Shown: piece by piece, positions 16,356 through 25,115 of the stretch
Numbering within the stretch: the stretch's first letter is position 1
How the letters are laid out: each line of letters starts with the position of its first letter
From: Bacteroidota bacterium
Lineage (GTDB): Bacteria > Bacteroidota > Bacteroidia > UKL13-3
Direction: 5' to 3'
Length of the DNA: 38,424 nt
Assembly: GCA_030699355.1 (NCBI GenBank)
Contig: JAUYMZ010000407.1
Span: forward strand, 1-38,424
Position numbers and translations under genes: made by a program
The notes under the pieces: generated by a model
The model's database searches: none
What the model was told of the DNA's origin: nothing
The model's input: only the letters and a program-made list of their open reading frames with translations

Positions 16356-18917
16356 ATGAACCAAAAGAGTCTATTATATTTGGTGCTGTGTTTGCTTCTA
16401 GCTTCACAATTTACCTATGCGCAAAATCAAGTGTCTAAAGATGATACCTTGGCGGCAAAATCTAAGGATGCTTATTTTAATATGAACTACAATAACCCTC
16501 GTCAATACATTATTGGTGGGGTAGATATTGTTGGAACCGAGTATTATGATAAAAGTGTGCTCGTTGTTTTAAGTGGTTTGCAGGTTGGACAAAAAATAAG
16601 GATTCCATCTGAAGACATTACTAAGGCCATCAATAATTTATGGAAACAAAAGTTGTTTGAAGACGTACGATTATTGGTAAGCAAAATTGATGATGATGAG
16701 ATTTTCTTTGAAATACAAGTGAAAGAAAAACCCCGCTTATCTAATTTTACCATTAAAGGGTTAAAGAAAAGTAAAGCAGAAGAATTACGCGAGGCGCTAA
16801 CTTTGAAGGCCGGGCAGATTATTACCGAAAACGTATTAAATAGCACCAACCGAGAGATTAAATTGTTTTACGAAGAAAAAGGATTTTTAGATGCTTATGC
16901 CACTTTTGAGCAAATTCCAGACGATTTAAAACGAAATACGGTTAAGCTAAGAATTAATGTAGATAGAGGAAAAAAAGTGACTATTTCTCAACTTACTTTT
17001 TCGGGTAATACTACCATAGAATCTAAGAAGATTAGAAAAGTAATGAAAGATACCAAGCCAAAGCGTTTCTTCTTTACCAAATCTAAATACATTGAAGAAA
17101 AATATGTAGAGGATAAGCAGAAAATTATAGACAAATATTTGTCGATGGGTTACCGAGATATACAGGTAGTTTCCGACTCTATTTGGCGCGATAAAAAAGG
17201 AGTGCGCATTCATGTTAACCTTTTTGAAGGAAGGAAATATTACTTTAGAAACTTAACATTTGTAGGAAACGCAAAATATAAATCGGAAGACTTACACAAA
17301 ATTTTACGCATTAGGCCAGGTGATGTTTACGACCAATCTATCTTAGACCAACGCTTAAATATGAGTCAGGATGGCGGTGATATTAGCACGCTTTACATGG
17401 ATGATGGTTATTTGTTTTTTAGGGTTGAACCCATAGAAGTGCTTATAGAAAATGATTCGATAGACATTGAAATACGCATTGCAGAAGGTACGCAGGCATA
17501 CATAAACATGGTTACGGTAAAAGGAAATTCTAAAACCAGCGACCATGTAATTTTAAGAGAATTACGCACCAAGCCGGGTATGTTATTTAGTAGAAGTGAT
17601 GTTACACGTTCCTTGCGCGAACTTTCGCAAATTGGGTATTTTAATCCAGAGGCTTTAAATGTAAACCCAGTGCCAAACCCGGTTACAGGAACTGTTGATA
17701 TTGAATACAAAGTAGAAGAGAGGCCAAACGACCAGATTGAATTAAGTGGTGGTTGGGGAGCAGGATTTGTGGTAGGAACTTTAGGTTTAACCTTAAATAA
17801 TTTTTCTGCCAGAAAAGCACTCGAAGCAAAAAATTGGGCACCTATTCCAAGTGGTGATGGTCAACGACTTTCTTTACGCGCACAAACAAATGGAACCTTT
17901 TTTCAATCGTATTCGGCTAGTTTTACCGAGCCATGGTTGGGTGGTAAAAGGCCAAATGCCCTTACTGTTTCTTTGTTTCATTCTATCCAATCAAACGGCC
18001 GCCAAGGAGAGCTGCGCTCTGGCTTATATACAACAGGGGTAATGGTAGGTTTGGGTAAAAGATTACGCTGGCCCGATGACTTTTTTACGCTTCATTACCA
18101 ATTGGGATATCAATTATATAACAATGATCCAGATATTGCGGGCAATGTGTTTTGGTCTACCATTCCAACGGGTAAATCAAATAATTTAAGTTTTAAGGTT
18201 ACCTTGGGTAGAAACTCTTCCAACCAATTAATTTATCCGAGTGCCGGTTCAAACATAACCATGTCTATGCAGGTTACGCCGCCGTATTCCATGTTTAATG
18301 GCGTAGATTATACCAAGGCAGATGCCATAAATAAAACCAAATGGCTCGAATTTTACAAATGGAAGTTTGATGCTACCTGGTTTAATAAATTGGCCGGCGA
18401 TAAGCGCCCATTGGTATTAATGACCCGCATAAACTTTGGGTATATTGGGGCATTTAATCAAGCCAAAGGCATTACGCCATTTGAGCGCTTTTGGGTAGGT
18501 GGTTCAGGACTTACAGGTTTTAATTTAGATGGCAGGGAGTTGGTGGCTTTGCGTGGATATCAAGATAATTCTTTAACCCCTTTTGCTTTAAATCCACTTA
18601 CGGGAAATGTGCAGCAAACGGGAGCTTCCATATACAACAGATATACAATGGAGTTAAGGTATCCAATCTCATTAAATCCACAAGCTACCGTGTTTCCATT
18701 GGTTTTTGCTGAAGCTGGTGGTACTTGGCTCGATCCAAAAAAATTCAATCCGTTTGAGGTTAATCGTTCTTATGGTGTGGGTGTTCGTATATTTTTACCT
18801 ATGTTTGGTATGATTGGGTTAGATTATGGTTGGGGTATCGATTTACCGCCTAATCATCCTAGTCCGGCCAATGTAAATGGCGGTAATTTTCACTTTTTAT
18901 TGGGACAACAATTTTAA
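16356..18917 (+). CDS. bamA: Outer membrane protein assembly factor BamA
   Basis: An 853-residue Omp85 protein that inserts beta-barrels into the outer membrane. A signal peptide (MNQKSLLYLVLCLLLASQFTYAQ) is followed by POTRA domains between about residues 50 and 465; their openings are visible as IGGVDIVGTEYYDKSVL, LSNFTIKGLKKSKAEEL, ISQLTFSGNTTIESKKI, YFRNLTFVGNAKYKSED and INMVTVKGNSKTSDHVI. The barrel carries the Omp85 motif ELRYPISLN (matching xRYPI) and ends in an aromatic residue (FHFLLGQQF). The two Skp-like chaperone genes follow directly, forming a barrel-assembly operon with uppS. Confidence 0.96.
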   Translation: MNQKSLLYLVLCLLLASQFTYAQNQVSKDDTLAAKSKDAYFNMNYNNPRQYIIGGVDIVGTEYYDKSVLVVLSGLQVGQKIRIPSEDITKAINNLWKQKLFEDVRLLVSKIDDDEIFFEIQVKEKPRLSNFTIKGLKKSKAEELREALTLKAGQIITENVLNSTNREIKLFYEEKGFLDAYATFEQIPDDLKRNTVKLRINVDRGKKVTISQLTFSGNTTIESKKIRKVMKDTKPKRFFFTKSKYIEEKYVEDKQKIIDKYLSMGYRDIQVVSDSIWRDKKGVRIHVNLFEGRKYYFRNLTFVGNAKYKSEDLHKILRIRPGDVYDQSILDQRLNMSQDGGDISTLYMDDGYLFFRVEPIEVLIENDSIDIEIRIAEGTQAYINMVTVKGNSKTSDHVILRELRTKPGMLFSRSDVTRSLRELSQIGYFNPEALNVNPVPNPVTGTVDIEYKVEERPNDQIELSGGWGAGFVVGTLGLTLNNFSARKALEAKNWAPIPSGDGQRLSLRAQTNGTFFQSYSASFTEPWLGGKRPNALTVSLFHSIQSNGRQGELRSGLYTTGVMVGLGKRLRWPDDFFTLHYQLGYQLYNNDPDIAGNVFWSTIPTGKSNNLSFKVTLGRNSSNQLIYPSAGSNITMSMQVTPPYSMFNGVDYTKADAINKTKWLEFYKWKFDATWFNKLAGDKRPLVLMTRINFGYIGAFNQAKGITPFERFWVGGSGLTGFNLDGRELVALRGYQDNSLTPFALNPLTGNVQQTGASIYNRYTMELRYPISLNPQATVFPLVFAEAGGTWLDPKKFNPFEVNRSYGVGVRIFLPMFGMIGLDYGWGIDLPPNHPSPANVNGGNFHFLLGQQF

Positions 18918-18926
18918 TTTTAAAGT

Positions 18927-19520
18927 ATGAGAAAGATTGTTTTAGGATTGCTAATGCTAGCATTCGGTTTGAACCAAAGTTATGCGCAGCGTTTTGCGTA
19001 TGTAGACACAGAATATATTTTAGACATGCTTCCCGAGTATAAATCGGCGCAAAAGCAATTGGATTTAATTGCCGAAACTTGGCAAAAGGAAGCGGAAGAG
19101 AAAAAAGCTGAAATTGATAAAATGTTGCAAGATTTTCAAGCAGAGCAAATTTTATTAACCGCCGAGCTAAAGAAAAAGAAAGAAACCGACATTAAGTTAA
19201 AAGAAGCTGAACTGAAAGAGTTTATGAATAAAAAGTTCGGTTATGAAGGCGAATTATTTAAGAAAAGACAAGAATTAGTGAAGCCAATTCAAGATAAAGT
19301 TTTTGATGCATGCCAAAACATTGCAAAAAAAAGTGCCTTAGACTTTATATTTGCCAAGGGAGGAGAAATGATAATGATGTACAGCAATGCTCGATATGAT
19401 AAAAGCGATGAAGTACTCATAGAGTTAGGCGTAAATGTGACCAAAAACAAAGGAAGCGCGCCTGAACAAAATTCAGCTCCAAACAATGGCCCAACTCAAC
19501 GACCAGGTGGAGGAAGGTAA
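18927..19520 (+). CDS. OmpH/Skp family periplasmic chaperone, copy 1
   Basis: A 197-residue protein with signal peptide MRKIVLGLLMLAFGLNQSYAQ, the family opening RFAYVDTEYILDMLPEYKSAQ, a long Lys/Glu-rich coiled coil (about 50-130) and the closing core segment ALDFIFAKGGEMIMMY. Skp/OmpH proteins hold unfolded outer-membrane proteins in the periplasm for BamA. It starts 9 bases after bamA. It differs from copy 2 by a disordered Asn/Pro/Gly-rich tail (about 175-197). Confidence 0.92.
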   Translation: MRKIVLGLLMLAFGLNQSYAQRFAYVDTEYILDMLPEYKSAQKQLDLIAETWQKEAEEKKAEIDKMLQDFQAEQILLTAELKKKKETDIKLKEAELKEFMNKKFGYEGELFKKRQELVKPIQDKVFDACQNIAKKSALDFIFAKGGEMIMMYSNARYDKSDEVLIELGVNVTKNKGSAPEQNSAPNNGPTQRPGGGR

Positions 19521-19566
19521 TTGGCACGATTTTAGAATACGAAATAATAATAAATAAAACAGAAAA

Positions 19567-20079
19567 ATGAAGAACATGTTAAAATCTATGGTTGCCTTGT
19601 TTGCTATCTTAATATTGGCAAGCAGCAACGTAAATGCTCAAAAATTTGGTTATGTAGACTTGCAAGAATTAATGCAATTAATGCCAGAATACAAAAAAGC
19701 CAATACAGATATGGAAGCTTTTGGAAAATCGTTGGAAGATGAGTTGAAAAAATTAAGCGATGAATTTCAAAAGAAAGTGGCCGATTACCAAAAAGGTGAA
19801 AAAACCATGAATGAAGCTATCCGCGATTTAAAACAAAAAGAATTGCAAGATATGCAAAGTCGTATCCAGGAGTTTCAACAAGCTGCTCAAGAAAATATAC
19901 GTAAAAAAGAAGCTGATTTGTTAAAGCCAATTATCGAAAAAGCAAAAACTGCCATTAGTCAGGTTGCCAAAGAAGGTTCTTATAGCTATATTTTTGATAG
20001 CAGCGTGGCTGGTTTCTTATACAAGCCAGAAGGCGATAATGTATTAGCCGCAGTTAAAAAGAAGTTAGGAATTATTTAA
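19567..20079 (+). CDS. OmpH/Skp family periplasmic chaperone, copy 2
   Basis: A 170-residue Skp-like chaperone: signal peptide MKNMLKSMVALFAILILASSNVNAQ, the family opening KFGYVDLQELMQLMPEYKKA, a central coiled coil rich in Lys, Glu and Gln, and the core segment YSYIFDSSVAGFLYKPEGDNV. It has the same architecture as the preceding gene, 46 bases upstream, and the usual family length. A terminator at 20098-20136 ends this operon. Confidence 0.93.
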   Translation: MKNMLKSMVALFAILILASSNVNAQKFGYVDLQELMQLMPEYKKANTDMEAFGKSLEDELKKLSDEFQKKVADYQKGEKTMNEAIRDLKQKELQDMQSRIQEFQQAAQENIRKKEADLLKPIIEKAKTAISQVAKEGSYSYIFDSSVAGFLYKPEGDNVLAAVKKKLGII

Positions 20080-20097
20080 TTATCGATTTTTTAGAAG

Positions 20098-20136
20098 AAA
20101 AGCCGATTCCCATTTGGGTATCGGCTTTTCTTTTTT
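20098..20136 (+). terminator. Rho-independent terminator after the bamA-ompH operon
   Basis: A hairpin with arms AAAAGCCGAT (20098-20107) and ATCGGCTTTT (20120-20129), extended inside by CCCA/TGGG pairing, followed by CTTTTTTT. Its stem and T-run are typical of an intrinsic terminator on the plus strand. The murI start codon lies 15 bp downstream. Confidence 0.88.
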
Positions 20137-20150
20137 TATCTTGCCCTATC

Positions 20151-20990
20151 ATGAACCATACTTTTAAAGCAAATCAACCCATCGGAATTTTTGATTCTGG
20201 TATTGGTGGACTTACCGTTGCGCGCGCCATAACCAAGTTATTGCCCAATGAGCAAATCATCTATTTTGGTGATACCGCCCACATGCCTTATGGCGAGAAA
20301 AGTGCGGAGGCCATTAAGCATTATTCTATCAAAATTGCAGAGTTTTTGAAGTTTAAAAATTGCAAAATGATTGTAATTGCCTGTAATACTGCCTCTGCTG
20401 CTGCTTATAAATCGGTGGTAAAAAGTACTGGCATGAAAGATTTGGTGGTAAATGTGATAGACCCGGCGGTAGATTATGTAGTAAAAAATCATTACCGACA
20501 AAAAGTGGGGGTTATTGCTACCAAGCGTACCATTAGTTCTAATGTATATGCTAAGCGCATTGAGACTTTAGATCCTGTTTCTGATGTAGTACAATTGGCA
20601 ACACCCTTGTTGGCACCTATGATTGAAGAAGGATTTTATAATAATAAAATCTCGCAAACCATTATTAATAGCTATCTATCTAAATCCAAATTGAGTAAAA
20701 TAGATGCCTTAATATTGGGCTGTACACACTATCCACTTATTAAAGGGGAGATTCAAAAGTTTTATGGTAAATCGGTAGAGGTTATTGATAGCAGCGAGAT
20801 TGTGGCTTTATACGTGAAGCAAGTATTAGAAAAACACCAACTATTGAACGATGCCAAAAGCAGCGTGTTTAGTTTGGGTAAAAAGTCTCAATTTTTTGTA
20901 AGCGATTACACCCAAAGCTTCGAAGAAACTAGCAAGATTTTCTTCGACGAAAAAGTGAAGTTGAAACAGTTTAATATTTGGGAGGAGTAG
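20151..20990 (+). CDS. murI: Glutamate racemase (MurI)
   Basis: A 279-residue cofactor-independent racemase that makes D-glutamate for peptidoglycan. Visible are GIFDSGIGGLTVARAI (Asp15, Ser16), FGDTAHMPYGEK, the first catalytic Cys78 in IACNTASAAAY, and the second Cys191 in ILGCTHYPLI. These are the hallmark residues and the length is normal. It follows the terminator of the bam-ompH operon and precedes two small lipoprotein genes. Confidence 0.96.
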   Translation: MNHTFKANQPIGIFDSGIGGLTVARAITKLLPNEQIIYFGDTAHMPYGEKSAEAIKHYSIKIAEFLKFKNCKMIVIACNTASAAAYKSVVKSTGMKDLVVNVIDPAVDYVVKNHYRQKVGVIATKRTISSNVYAKRIETLDPVSDVVQLATPLLAPMIEEGFYNNKISQTIINSYLSKSKLSKIDALILGCTHYPLIKGEIQKFYGKSVEVIDSSEIVALYVKQVLEKHQLLNDAKSSVFSLGKKSQFFVSDYTQSFEETSKIFFDEKVKLKQFNIWEE

Positions 20991-21008
20991 GTTTTTGGAT
21001 TGTTGCTA

Positions 21009-21677
21009 ATGAGAAATTTTACATCCATATTTATAGGACTACTTGGAATATTTATTTCATGTGGAGATTCCTCTTCCTCTACAGGATGCGGTACGGATTT
21101 TTTTTCGAATGAATACTCTGTTGGTTCTATTGATTTAGATTCAGTCACTAATCATTGGATGCTTCCTAAAAACATGAGTTCATTGTTGTTTAAAAATTCT
21201 AATGGTGGTGAATTTAGATTTGATGTTAAGAATTTTGGCCCTTTTAATAAACGTTATAATTTGTTTTTAAATCAAAAAGTAACTGGTCCTTGCGTAAGAA
21301 AGGATTATGTTTATGTAAATTCTACCTATAAATCATCACAAATTGGGAGTATTGATGTTCCTTTTATAATTAATATTGAGCAGCTAAAAAATATTGATGA
21401 AAGACGATTTACAGATACCCTCGATCTTTCCTTGGCCAAGATAAAAAGAATATCCGATCGGATTAAAGTACGAATTGGATATAGCGAGGCATTTTTCAAA
21501 ATACCAGATTCAAGCAGCTACTTAATTCCTAGTTTGCAATTAGTTGATTCTATATATTCCAATGTTTATGCAGTGCCAACAGAATTAAATATGGGCTTAG
21601 ATTATGTTTACTTTCAACGTGATTATGGTATTTTAGGGTTTAAATTTTCAACGAATGAAATATGGGTTCGAAAATAA
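21009..21677 (+). CDS. Hypothetical lipoprotein A
   Basis: A 222-residue protein of unknown function. The N-terminus MRNFTSIFIGLLGIFISCGDSSSS has a charged start, a hydrophobic stretch and a Cys followed by a Ser-rich linker, as in Bacteroidota lipoproteins. The rest is a soluble, probably beta-rich domain. The ATG at 21009 was chosen over a TTG at 21000 because it starts the signal peptide. It overlaps the next lipoprotein gene by 16 bases, so the pair is co-expressed. No domain was recognised. Confidence 0.6.
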   Translation: MRNFTSIFIGLLGIFISCGDSSSSTGCGTDFFSNEYSVGSIDLDSVTNHWMLPKNMSSLLFKNSNGGEFRFDVKNFGPFNKRYNLFLNQKVTGPCVRKDYVYVNSTYKSSQIGSIDVPFIINIEQLKNIDERRFTDTLDLSLAKIKRISDRIKVRIGYSEAFFKIPDSSSYLIPSLQLVDSIYSNVYAVPTELNMGLDYVYFQRDYGILGFKFSTNEIWVRK

Positions 21678-22306
21678 TTTACTTATGTATTTTGGTGCCT
21701 TTCTTTTTTGTTTCTTGCGGTTGTCCAGAAGAGGACGATATTATTTCTACACGCACTAGCGAACAAAAAGTTTGGCTTTCAGAGGCGCCAAACGATACCT
21801 CAATTATTTATGTGAAATCATCCAATGGACTTTCAGATATTTTTATTATTTATTTTGGAAAAACCGAAAGAAAGGATAAAACTGGAAATACTTGTTCAGC
21901 TCAAGAGGTAACTGAAAAGATTCACTTAGAATATTTTTCAGGCATTGCTGGATACTATTTTTACTTTGATATTTTTCGAAATAATAATTCTTATGTTCTA
22001 AACACAGAGGTAAAGTTGGGAGGGAGTATAAGTAGTTTTTCGTCTAGAATTATGGTGGATATTGATAATCCAAATAATATAAAAAGTGCTTTTTTTTACC
22101 CTTATTCCTCCAATATTGATAAAGGGTATTTATTTTATGGAGATTCTGTAATTAATGGAAAATCATATTCAGATTTATATATAATGAATTTACCCTATAA
22201 CGAAGAGGTGAAACCATTAACTATTACTCAATTTATTATTTCAAAAAGGAAAGGGTTAGTGGCTTATAAAACTAAGAATGGAGCGGATTGGTATTTAGAA
22301 CTTTAA
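21662..22306 (+). CDS. Hypothetical lipoprotein B
   Basis: A 214-residue protein of unknown function with a lipoprotein-type leader (MGSKIIYLCILVPFFFVSCGCPEED), Cys followed by an acidic linker, then a beta-rich domain. It resembles the preceding gene in layout but not obviously in sequence. It starts inside that gene (16-base overlap) in another frame. It converges on the crtY-blh gene with 10 bp between their stops and no terminator hairpin in that gap. Confidence 0.6.
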   Translation: MGSKIIYLCILVPFFFVSCGCPEEDDIISTRTSEQKVWLSEAPNDTSIIYVKSSNGLSDIFIIYFGKTERKDKTGNTCSAQEVTEKIHLEYFSGIAGYYFYFDIFRNNNSYVLNTEVKLGGSISSFSSRIMVDIDNPNNIKSAFFYPYSSNIDKGYLFYGDSVINGKSYSDLYIMNLPYNEEVKPLTITQFIISKRKGLVAYKTKNGADWYLEL

Positions 22307-22316
22307 TTGTCTTTTT

Positions 22317-24311
22317 TCAAAAGGATTGTTTCCCATAAAACCGATGCATACTTATGATGTGCGGGATGCTGAGGCAAGATAACAGGATGAAAAAGATACC
22401 TAGGTAAATTTCTTGGTAATAGCTTGTAAATAGGGCTATAATTATAGCACCACCTAGGCTAAAGGGCAGTGATTGAAGCCATAGGATTTTTGGTTTTATG
22501 TGGAGTTCTTGTTTTAAATGACTCCAACCATGTAAGCTGTGCTGAAATATAAAGTAAATTCCAAAAGTGATAAGCAAGGGTAAAAAACTAGCCAACAAAA
22601 GATAGCTTAAGGTTAATGCCATTTGCTTTGATTTATACAAATAGATATAGGCTGAACCTATTCCTATAAAAGCGGTTTTGATGATCCATAGGCCGCTTGC
22701 TGATACCTCTGCTAATACCTCATTTGTTTTTAATAAGCTAATATGTTTTAATATCATCTTGGTTTCTTCGAAGTGGCCTGTTAGCATCACCATTAAAATG
22801 GTAAAACCCCACAGAAATGTTTGGGTCGACCCAACCAACCCCCATTCTTTAAAATCTGCTTGTCCGAAATGCCACGCCGAATAAAAGATAAATAGGAGTA
22901 GGGCAAAGTCGGGAATAAGGTACCAAAGCACACCAATGCCCGCTGCTTTAGATAAATACTTTATAATAAATGGCAATAGAAAGTACTTGCTTGCTGGTTT
23001 TTTGCTGGTAAGATGATCGAGGGCACCGTGGGTTAAACCAATAAACAAAAAGCCAAGCGCTAAGATACCCCAACTTAATATTTCGAAATGGAGTGCTTGT
23101 AGGAGGATGGCCAAGCAGGTGGCGATGCTTGCTATGCTTACCGGAGCTATTTTCCTGGCTAAGAAAGCAATATCTTTAAGGGCAAATTGTAAGAACAGCA
23201 AGATGGGTAAACGACAAAATATTTTTAATTCTTGCGCCATTGTGGTTCTCTCGTTTAAAAAGGATAATACCCTTTTAGTTTCTATGGCAGTAAATAATTG
23301 GGTAAAAATTACCTTTCCTTTTTCTGGTTTTAATTCTAATATTTTTAAAAGCAATCTATCGTAAAAGGCAAATCTTTTTGCTTTGGGTTTTTCGGCCAAA
23401 GGCTGATTTTGGGCAATGGATTGGCTTAACTCGTTTGCATGAATGGCCATTGCGTGAAAGGCGTAGCCTGTAGTTGGTTTAATTAAATTGGCTTTAGCGC
23501 CAGTGAATATCCAATTAGGGTGAATTTGTTTATGGGTAAGGCTGGCCGACGACATAGGAATAATGCCTTTTTCTGATTCTATAACGCGGTAGGATAAACC
23601 TTTTTTTTGGAGTTGCTCTTTTAAAATTAACTCGGCTTGTGCTTGGGTAATAGGTTCAGACCCAAAACAAGTTACCTCAAACAATGCGTGATTTTTGGAG
23701 AAAGGCAGCACATACAAAAATTGGCAACTGTTGTTTTGCGGGATATCAAAATCCATCATTGTAACGGCTTTGTTATCTATTTCTCCCGCTATAATTTCTA
23801 CTTCCAAACCATAGAAGGATTGGTATAAATGACTTTCGTTTTTTTGTGGCGCTTGGTACTTTGTTAGGCTGCTATCAAATACTTTTTTGGCAATGATGCT
23901 TGTGTTATCCAAAGTGAGTTGGAACGAGTTATCAATCACTTCTAATTTACCATCAAAAGAGGTTTCAAAATAGGTATGATTAATTTGAGGTAAAACAGAT
24001 TTAACCTCATTGTAAACATCAATACCTCTTATGTGTAAATAGCTCAAAGGAGAAATGGTTTCAAGGTTTTTACCAACCCTAATTTCATCCCATTGATACT
24101 TTACTAAGTGTTGAAGATTTAGTTTTTCGAGTTCATATTTATCCGACCAAAAGCAGAATGTTCTGTCGTTTACGTTTTTCTTTTGGGGTTCTATGATGGC
24201 TATTTGTTTATGGGCAAATAGATTTTTCTTAAACATGTTTAATAGCAACAAGCTATTGGCTGCTCCCAATCCAATGAATAGGTAATCAACTTTGTATAAC
24301 TTGTTTGCCAT
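22317..24311 (-). CDS. Bifunctional fusion: lycopene beta-cyclase (CrtY) plus Brp/Blh beta-carotene 15,15'-dioxygenase
   Basis: A 664-residue protein with two recognisable halves. Residues 1 to about 370 are a CrtY-type lycopene cyclase: Rossmann start YLFIGLGAANSLLLL, NDRTFCFW (48-55), the substrate-loop motif GAKANLIKPTTGYAF (271-285) and RVLSFLNERTT. Residues of about 385-664 are a polytopic Brp/Blh domain: THGALDH (427-433), WHFGQ (480-484), QHSLHGWSHL (590-599) and IPHIISMHRFY. H428, H481, H594 and H598 match the spacing of the iron ligands reported for Blh of marine clone 66A03 (21, 78, 188, 192). Together the halves would convert lycopene through beta-carotene to retinal. It lies downstream of the rhodopsin on the same strand. 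The frame is continuous with no stop at the junction. The activity of each half is inferred from motifs. Confidence 0.88.
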   Translation of the reverse strand: MANKLYKVDYLFIGLGAANSLLLLNMFKKNLFAHKQIAIIEPQKKNVNDRTFCFWSDKYELEKLNLQHLVKYQWDEIRVGKNLETISPLSYLHIRGIDVYNEVKSVLPQINHTYFETSFDGKLEVIDNSFQLTLDNTSIIAKKVFDSSLTKYQAPQKNESHLYQSFYGLEVEIIAGEIDNKAVTMMDFDIPQNNSCQFLYVLPFSKNHALFEVTCFGSEPITQAQAELILKEQLQKKGLSYRVIESEKGIIPMSSASLTHKQIHPNWIFTGAKANLIKPTTGYAFHAMAIHANELSQSIAQNQPLAEKPKAKRFAFYDRLLLKILELKPEKGKVIFTQLFTAIETKRVLSFLNERTTMAQELKIFCRLPILLFLQFALKDIAFLARKIAPVSIASIATCLAILLQALHFEILSWGILALGFLFIGLTHGALDHLTSKKPASKYFLLPFIIKYLSKAAGIGVLWYLIPDFALLLFIFYSAWHFGQADFKEWGLVGSTQTFLWGFTILMVMLTGHFEETKMILKHISLLKTNEVLAEVSASGLWIIKTAFIGIGSAYIYLYKSKQMALTLSYLLLASFLPLLITFGIYFIFQHSLHGWSHLKQELHIKPKILWLQSLPFSLGGAIIIALFTSYYQEIYLGIFFILLSCLSIPHIISMHRFYGKQSF

Positions 24312-24325
24312 GTTTTAGGTAATAA

Positions 24326-24359
24326 AATAGGGATATACTTGTGAAAATATATCCCTATT
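24326..24359 (-). terminator. Hairpin between rhodopsin and crtY-blh (weak terminator or attenuator)
   Basis: A perfect 12-bp inverted repeat, AATAGGGATATA (24326-24337) and TATATCCCTATT (24348-24359), with a 10-base loop in the 62-bp gap between the two genes. On the minus strand the stem runs into TTTATTA, only a short T-tract, so termination may be partial. It could make rhodopsin mRNA far more abundant than enzyme mRNA, or protect the rhodopsin 3' end. Confidence 0.6.
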
Positions 24360-24373
24360 CATATTTGTAAAAA

Positions 24374-25093
24374 TTAGTCCTCAGCGTTTCTACTTAAAGT
24401 GTAAATAACTAAACCAAAACCAATTTTGTTGATGGCATCAGCGATGTTGTATACGATGTCCATAGCATGAGTTGCTGCGGCAGGGTCGCTTACCAATTGA
24501 ATACCGAATAATCCACCTGGGGTTCCAAGGATATAACCTAAAGGATAAATAGCCCAACCAACCAATACGAACCAAGCCAATACTCTTGTAGCTTTTGCTA
24601 CTTGTACGCCAGCTGATTGAGATAGTTTTGCAACTTCACCAAACCAGATTAAGTAAACGATGTAGAAATAAGCGGCACCTGAGATAACACCCCAGAGAAC
24701 ACTGTTTTCTCTGTCGATAGTTTCACCAAAATAACCTGTTACCAACATCACTAAAGAAGCGGCGATAAGTTTCCACAATAATCCAATTTTAGCGCCGGCT
24801 TTCTTGGTAATTAAGTAGAATTCAACACACATCAAAGGTACAGTAAGAATCCAATCTACGTATCTAAAGAATGTTGGCGAATCGCCCGTTGCGAGGTTGT
24901 AGCCTCTCATGTAATAGTAATGTACAGCAGCAATAAAGGTAATTAAACCTGATACTAAAACTGAAGTACGCCATTTTTGAGGAGTGTTACCTAGCTCAAA
25001 AAAGAAGAAAACAGACGCGGCCATCATGGCCATTGTTCCGATAAAAAATGTGAATGCCACATAATTATCGCTAGCGATTTTTAAATGTTCCAT
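24374..25093 (-). CDS. Proteorhodopsin, light-driven proton pump (DTE type, predicted green-absorbing)
   Basis: A 239-residue seven-helix microbial rhodopsin. Helix C reads RYVDWILTVPLMCVEFYLI: Asp80 (proton acceptor), Thr84 and Glu91 (proton donor) form the DTE triad of outward proton pumps, not the NDQ set of sodium pumps or the NTQ set of chloride pumps. His58 corresponds to the proteorhodopsin His75 that pairs with the acceptor. Lys223 in helix G (DAINKIGFG) binds retinal, with Asp219 as the second counterion. Met88 at the spectral tuning position (105 in proteorhodopsin) predicts green absorption. Gly135 in helix E (LWGVISGAAYFYIVY) aligns with bacteriorhodopsin Trp138 and xanthorhodopsin Gly156, leaving a possible carotenoid fenestration. 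The retinal-making fusion lies immediately downstream. Confidence 0.95.
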   Translation of the reverse strand: MEHLKIASDNYVAFTFFIGTMAMMAASVFFFFELGNTPQKWRTSVLVSGLITFIAAVHYYYMRGYNLATGDSPTFFRYVDWILTVPLMCVEFYLITKKAGAKIGLLWKLIAASLVMLVTGYFGETIDRENSVLWGVISGAAYFYIVYLIWFGEVAKLSQSAGVQVAKATRVLAWFVLVGWAIYPLGYILGTPGGLFGIQLVSDPAAATHAMDIVYNIADAINKIGFGLVIYTLSRNAED

Positions 25094-25115
25094 TTGTGTT
25101 TTGTTTAATTTTTGT

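Noticed and set aside
24374-25093. Sodium- or chloride-pumping rhodopsin
   Set aside because: The helix C triad is Asp-Thr-Glu, the proton-pump set, not NDQ or NTQ.
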